From the NCBI RefSeq assembly GCF_021155765.1, contig NC_060117.1, positions 8,522,001 to 8,586,000 of the forward strand: DNA of 64,000 bases. The letters run 5' to 3'. This document shows positions 59,786 to 64,000 of the stretch, piece after piece. The notes under the pieces are model-generated. The model worked only from the letters and a program-made list of their open reading frames with translations, was not told the DNA's origin and searched no databases. Source of the stretch: Diprion similis. Its lineage: Eukaryota > Arthropoda > Insecta > Hymenoptera > Diprionidae. The position numbers and the translations under genes are program-made. Numbering within the stretch: the stretch's first letter is position 1; every line of letters begins with the position of its first letter.

Positions 59786-59792
59786 CTATAAA
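59786..59792 (-). promoter_or_regulatory. possible TATA box of esterase C
   Basis: TTTATAG on the minus strand lies 62 bases before the chosen ATG of esterase C, leaving room for a start of transcription near 59757 and a leader of about 35 bases. This is by position and motif only. If correct, it would exclude the farther upstream ATG at 59864 and support the chosen start. Confidence 0.3.
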
Positions 59793-61522
59793 TGGATAGT
59801 AATATGTGAGCGGAAAAAAGACAGAACGACTGCGCAGCAGAATGTTGAAAGGTGGGGAGAGCAAGCATGATCAAGCCCGACGCTGAAAGTAGCTCTCATT
59901 CTCTCATCGTCGACTCGAGTCGCCTCGCTTAAGTTAGCAGAGAAGCAAGAAACACATTTGCAAATACTTCTGTCCTCTTCTGGCCAAATGCTATTTCTGA
60001 AAGTGGTAGAAATGGACGGATCGACGGTGAAGCAAGAAACAGACCGCGCAGCCACGTTATTGCTTCTCTGAGTTATCAAGGTTTTGCTCACTGAAATATG
60101 ATAAGACTGAAACGACTACTGCGGCGGTGGGGATCGGGATTGTCCCTTTATATTAAATACTGCTCATGCGTGAGACAGTCTAACCAAAAATGTAACGTCA
60201 CTGATTTACAGCTTGTTTGACTAAAGTTTGTTTACGTTGTTTACATGAAAATAGGCTCTAAATCGCTATGTGAAGATATGCCCAATAAACAGATTTTCTA
60301 GCAAAAGTGCTGAAGGTTTGCTGCGTTAATGGGGATCTATGGATACATTGAAAAACGTCTCAAACTATCATTTCTTGAATATTAGTGAAATAAAATTCTT
60401 GTATAATTAAGATTTGAGTACTATAAAGTGTGATTGATTGAGCTAATGCAAGTGTATATGACTGTACATCATAATACAGACAGAAATTAAAAGTGTGCGA
60501 AAGGGATGTATAAGCTTTTTGAAATACTGTACCGATGCGGAAGAGACAACACTGCCCCTCCGAGCTATCTTTCTCTCTCTCTCGGAAAGCCAGCCACATA
60601 CCTCAATTACCAATAACCATGCAGTAATCTACTTTACCTTACCTAAGCTAACCTAACCTAACCTAACTTAACCTAACCATGCAGTTATCGTTTCTAATAT
60701 TTGTGGTTTTCCTCCTGAATTATCGATGAGATTAGCGAACAGGGGTACCAAACGGTGAAATCACCCGAAACCAGAGATAATTAAGTGTTAAAGTATTTAA
60801 AACTTGGTAATCTAACGAACATTCAAAGTACAAATGAGTGTCAGAGCGATGGAGTTGGACTGATCACTGATTGTGAGTTCATACGTCCTGCCAAAGCTCT
60901 TGGAAGAGCTCTCGTGGCCAAAGGTTCAACTATGGAATAGTTGTTTTCACGCCGGTATTTTGCACAATCTCGCTAATCTGCTTGGCCCCTGCAAGAACTG
61001 CTGCTTCAAATTACAGGCACAAGTCTTATTTTATCACCACCGCAGATGTGATAATAGTGCGTATTATTCAATCTAACAGTTGGTACTTCTTCTCAGCCTT
61101 TGTATCGGCAGCCAGTCGAGAACACAAGATACGTACGGAAGGTAAAACAGAATCAATTATTGAGTGAAGGTATGCATTACCAGCAAGGTATGCAGGTCCA
61201 GCCGTATAGAACCATTTGATGTCAGTAGATGTTGATGTGTTCAAACTCTATGCATTCAACCGATAAAGCCAAAAAATATTGAACAGATTGATTGTTGAAC
61301 GAACTTATTTTTTATCAATGACCAACTGCTGTGACATGATTATGGTGTATATGACCGTGAGAACAGATTATAGGTAATCGTGGTGTATCGTTAATTATTT
61401 ATCTTACAATTATTTATAAATATCACAGGGTAATGGAATACAGATGGCATGTGAAAACCTGAGGAATTAGCAATCTCGCATTCACCGTTGTTTGTCAGCA
61501 GACTTCATTTCGATTCCGTTGA
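59793..61522. other. spacer between esterases C and D
   Basis: Holds the 5' flank of C and the 3' flank of D. A short telomere-like array is listed separately. Several frames under 105 codons overlap each other and show no domain. Confidence 0.45.
60642..60678 (-). repeat. interstitial TTAGG-like telomeric repeat
   Basis: On the plus strand, CCTAA units recur with period five (CCTAA, GCTAA, three CCTAA, CTTAA, CCTAA), that is TTAGG on the minus strand, the canonical insect telomere unit. The short array is flanked by near-identical words (AACCATGCAGTAATC at about 60616 and AACCATGCAGTTATC at about 60676). Confidence 0.7.
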
Positions 61523-63993
61523 TCACTGCAGTTTTCTGGTAGTGCCAGTTGTGCGGATACTTTTCCAAAATTTCCACATTTCTTGATCAGGATCAACGCT
61601 AGGGGTGAGCTCTGCGTCGATATTTAAGTAATTTTTGGTAGTTGTTGACATTGGTTGCCAGTTCTCTCTGATCAAGTCGTCGATTTTTGGCGTCGGATTT
61701 CTGTATCAACGAGCAGTTAGAGAATCACAGACGGACAGTGAATGAAGAATTTACTTTACTGACTACTGGTGACACTTATGAATGGAGTTCGTATTTACCC
61801 AGTCTTTGCGAAATCTGTCCACAATCTGAGAAATCTCTCGGAGATGATTTGTTCAACTGAACCCGGTTCGATGAAAGGAACGTCAGGAAACGCTTCGGGA
61901 CGAAAAATGTACGCTAACTCGTCCATGTGCCCAGCACCTGAAGAAACGTTGCTCAAGTATGCATTTAAGGACATGCGTGTCAATATTCACATCTAAATGG
62001 ATGACGTTGAAAAAACTGAAAACCAGAGCAAAGAAATTAACTCACCTTTAATATCGATTTCTAAATGCAAAAAATGCTTGCTCAGTTTCTGCGGTGAATC
62101 ATGAGAGAAACGATAAAAATACGATGGAGACTTTGCCTTGGCTTGGATTAACGCTGCTTCATGGATACCCAGGACGAAGCAAGTGTCACCCAGAAATTGA
62201 ATATAACTATCGATGACATCCTTGGATATATCCTTCTCCCCAAAGTAATACTCCTTGATCTCTGCTTTGGCATGTGACATCTTTGATGTAGGAAACTCAG
62301 ATAACATGCGGGATACTAACTGCTCAAATACTTGCTCCATCCTCGACTCTCCCCCACTTTCAATCGCTGGAAATAATCGTATAATAAATTTAGAAAGTGA
62401 ATTTCCTTCTCATTGAATTTCAAACCATCGTATCTCTCAAGTACCGTGGTAATCCAATTCGTGGCCTTTATTGCGCTTAATTTGCTTACTCTGAATGAGG
62501 ATAATTCCTTCGACGCTGTTGTATCCGAACATGACAGGCACATCTTGAGCTTCGTAAATCAGTTCACAAGGATGACGTGGAATGAAGGGCTCAGCACTTT
62601 TGCTGTCAATACTCGGTCCAAATGGAAGAGTTATCGCGGTTTTACCCTAAAAAATATAACAAGCTTCTTAGAAACTTCTTCTATTATCCACAGCCAGTTC
62701 TACTGATTTTCTACAGTAATTGTACAGTTGCAGTGAAATGTGACAGGTGTGAAGTGGTAAGCAACCACTTGAATTCACTTGAAGATGATGAAAGTCACTT
62801 CGATTTGTTGAAGTCAGTTCAAGTCAGCTAAAGTCATTTGAATTTCCTTGAAATATTGTCGTAACAATTAGGGTATTAAAATCATGTTAATCCTGTTAAA
62901 GTCGGTTGAAGTCTTTTACATCCACTTGAAGTATTCTAAATTGATAAAGAATTACAGCTGCATTCACACGGAATGATCAAACCCGTGTATTCGTTCTATC
63001 CGTGAAATCATACACACCACCCGCGTATAATTACCCAAAATATGTCAATGAATATGCACGAACCGGGATGCTTGTAAGATTCTGCAAAGCGCCGGCAAGT
63101 TTGTGAGCTGCGATAGTACGAAGAAATTCAACGATTTCCTTGGAGTCGGTGGTCTCCTTTCCGAGATGAGCGACGAGGCGACGTACAAGATTGACAGGAC
63201 TGGGGGTACATGCCCATGGATTAATTGCCACGCCACTTTGTACGATTGCCTTATGGAAGAGGCCTAAAAATATGAAAATCGTTGATCATCATGTTATTGT
63301 CATAGTTTTTCACTTGGAACGCAACCACCGAGAACAGAAGAAAGCACCATCAACGTATTGTCTTGTCAAGAATCATATTGGTACACTTATACTTTCATTT
63401 TTCGATTCTTAAATTCGAATTTTTCACCGAAGACATAAATATGCTCGCACCTTTACTAAACGGTGATAGAAGATGGTAGTGAACGGAAACGCCACCAGCA
63501 CTTTCTCCAAAGATCGTCACGTTGTTCGAATCTCCACCAAATTGGGTGATATTTTCCTTCACCCATTTCAGGCCAGCGGCCTGATCCTTTAGTCCCATAT
63601 TTCCCGCTGCCGCCTCATCTTCGAGCTGCAGAAAGCCTGTAGACATCAGAAATTCACAAAGAAAATGAACACAGTTTGCTGGGAAATGGTGACCGCAATG
63701 ATTGGCTCACCAAAAATGCCAAGTCGGTAATGAATTTTGACGACAATGACATTGTGCTTCACCAAATAGTCTGGGCCATAAAGCCTAGACCCGGCGTCAC
63801 CCCAGATGAAACCTCCTCCGTGAAACCAGACCATTACCGGTCGTGATCCTTTCAAGGATGTTGTGGCTACATTGAGGTAAAGACAGTCCTCATCCCCCTC
63901 AATTTTTTGAGAAAACATGTCAATTTGTGGACACTGAGGGCCATCCTCCAACGCTTCGCGCACGCCAGTCCATGCCTGCTTCGGTTGCGGGTC
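61523..63993 (-). CDS. carboxylesterase D, exon 1 outside window
   Basis: Type-B carboxylesterase, seven of the expected eight exons present. Minus-strand exons: 63993-63711 (exon 2), 63636-63451, 63263-63064, 62646-62490, 62366-62046, 61937-61799, 61700-61523, giving 487 residues; about 45 more are expected from exon 1 beyond the right edge. Exon 2 begins after an AG at 63995-63994 and its length of 283 equals that of A, B and C. HGGGF, GESAGGVSVHYH, NSVEG (acid Glu, with Val where the others have His) and GAGHMDE (base His) are present. Exon 6 is six bases longer than in A, and exon 8 is 12 bases longer, giving the basic tail TTGTTRKLQ. Donors and acceptors are standard. Intron 4 carries a degenerate repeat. 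It is probably functional. Confidence 0.93.
62745..62945. repeat. degenerate CACTTGAA/GAAGTC repeat in intron 4 of esterase D
   Basis: Words such as CACTTGAA, TTGAAGTCA and AAAGTCATTTGAA recur every 8-20 bases. The same word family appears at 230-780 and 47560-47780. Confidence 0.5.
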
Positions 63994-64000
63994 CTAACGA

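Noticed and set aside
59724-59864. Upstream in-frame ATG of esterase C as the true start, adding about 47 residues
   Set aside because: The extension has no counterpart in A or B, a TATA-like box falls inside it, and the downstream ATG has the better context and aligns with A.

Overview
The window is eukaryotic nuclear DNA, almost certainly from an insect. It is AT-rich, its genes carry GT-AG introns, and it is full of decayed transposable elements and short inverted-repeat elements. The four main genes are type-B carboxylesterases of the insect detoxification kind (E4/FE4 or venom-carboxylesterase-like). A hymenopteran such as a sawfly or wasp fits the family and the short TTAGG-type repeat, but the sequence does not prove it.

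The backbone is a carboxylesterase cluster. Gene A (18032-22537, minus) is intact. Gene B (32688-36563, plus) is its closest visible paralogue, inverted, with a mutated start codon. Gene C (56864-59723, minus) is intact. Gene D (61523-63993, minus) lacks only exon 1, which lies beyond the right edge. I traced every exon by joining frames at splice sites. All four share one eight-exon plan with conserved phases; A and B have identical lengths for all eight exons (135, 283, 186, 200, 157, 315, 139 and 166 bases). All keep the Ser-Glu-His triad and the HGG oxyanion hole. None of the four carries the GQSAG elbow of juvenile hormone esterases. A and B stand head to head across 10.2 kb of mostly transposon-derived DNA; D and C are head to tail 1.8 kb apart.

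The only other supported gene is a two-exon gene for a 65-residue single-pass membrane protein (53736-54260), whose family I could not identify.

Region by region: 1-18 kb has no recognisable gene but holds a hAT-type MITE with an 8-base target duplication, three other foldback elements, short tandem repeats and a hammerhead-ribozyme-like motif of the Penelope-element kind. 18-22.5 kb is gene A. 22.5-32.5 kb holds two complementary pieces of a non-LTR retrotransposon (EN plus 5' RT; 3' RT plus C-terminus), foldback elements and simple repeats. 32.7-36.6 kb is gene B. 36.6-53.7 kb is non-coding, with an 804-base near-palindrome, a piggyBac-type MITE with TTAA ends and several other inverted-repeat elements. 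53.7-54.3 kb is the small gene. 56.9-64 kb holds genes C and D, with a short interstitial telomere-like array between them.

The observations I rate highest are the ATG-to-ATA start in an otherwise open gene B, the hammerhead motif, the 804-base palindrome and the unidentified 65-residue protein. I found no tRNA, rRNA or CRISPR array and no new multi-gene system.
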